This document shows positions 63,923 through 64,000 of a stretch of DNA of 64,000 bases, in pieces. A program made the position numbers and the translations under genes. The stretch comes from Paraburkholderia sp. PREW-6R (GTDB taxonomy: Bacteria; Pseudomonadota; Gammaproteobacteria; Burkholderiales; Burkholderiaceae): the NCBI RefSeq assembly GCF_039621805.1, contig NZ_CP155076.1, forward strand, positions 1 to 64,000, given 5' to 3'. Under the pieces are notes generated by a model that was not told where the DNA came from, searched no databases, and saw only the letters and a list, made by a program, of their open reading frames with translations. Numbering within the stretch: position 1 is the first letter of the stretch; each line of letters opens with the position of its first letter.

Positions 63923-64000
63923 ATGAGCTTCAGGCTGGAAGAGTTTGAATACGCGGTTTATAACCGCCAGCATGAGCAGGCTGGCCGGGCACTGGTCGGG
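63923..64000 (+). CDS. Start of a gene cut by the window edge; possible HMW1C-like N-glycosyltransferase
   Basis: ATG 63923 follows GAGAG. The 26 visible residues, MSFRLEEFEYAVYNRQHEQAGRALVG, resemble the N-terminal helix of HMW1C-type cytoplasmic N-glycosyltransferases (pattern xFExAVxxxxxExAxxxL). Those enzymes glucosylate Asn in N-X-S/T sequons of a neighbouring TpsA adhesin. The position right after a sequon-rich tpsA agrees. A TPR-like protein of other function is possible. The evidence is short. Confidence 0.4.
   Translation, partial: MSFRLEEFEYAVYNRQHEQAGRALVG

Overview
The window looks like part of a large plasmid or megaplasmid from the order Burkholderiales (Burkholderia/Paraburkholderia/Caballeronia type). 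The reasons are the high GC content, the parA-parB-repA replicon typical of that group, an H-NS protein with the KYRDP-type C-terminus, and abundant IS2-, IS150-, IS66- and IS1111-type elements. I see no rRNA, tRNA, core metabolic gene or CRISPR array.

Layout. (1) 0-1.5 kb: a Rep_3-family initiator with iteron-like repeats at the left edge. (2) 2-12 kb: a graveyard of insertion sequences. A tyrosine-integrase pseudogene is split by an IS2-like and an IS66 element, each with a clean target duplication. An IS150-type element sits inside another IS3-family element, and a further IS150-type copy follows. (3) 12-14 kb: a type II partition locus (ParM actin-like ATPase, ParR-like adaptor, upstream direct repeats) followed by two tiny membrane-protein genes. 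(4) 15-18 kb: an intact tyrosine integrase and repeats of an 'integrase 3' end / inverted-repeat region / 45-46-residue membrane protein / broken neighbour' module, also present at 6.4-7.1 kb. (5) 18-25.5 kb: decaying plasmid genes (DUF1173-like, SMC/Rad50-like ATPase C-terminal half, hypotheticals) whose gaps each carry a terminator-like hairpin next to the following start. (6) 26-29.6 kb: a SET-domain methyltransferase, an H-NS protein and a small membrane protein. (7) 30-43.4 kb: two TpsB outer-membrane transporters, a FeeM-like N-acyl amino acid synthase, a membrane PAS-GGDEF-EAL protein, a winged-helix regulator fused to a degenerate GGDEF domain, a stand-alone EAL phosphodiesterase and small membrane proteins. 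(8) 44.3-48.8 kb: a second complete replicon, parA-parB-repA, with 15-bp palindromes and an iteron array. (9) 49.4-52.1 kb: a second IS2-like element interrupted by an IS1111-type element. (10) 53.7-63.4 kb: one 3220-residue two-partner-secretion adhesin (TpsA) with long internal repeats and a very high density of N-X-S/T sequons. The start of a further gene at the right edge may be an HMW1C-like glycosyltransferase.

Functional reading (inference). The segment carries two replication origins and two partition systems, which suggests a fusion of two replicons mediated by the IS/integrase-rich region. Its cargo looks like a surface-adhesion and biofilm island: a giant secreted adhesin, TpsB pores and several c-di-GMP enzymes or sensors, with H-NS as a likely silencer and an acyl-amino-acid synthase as a possible signal or lipid producer.
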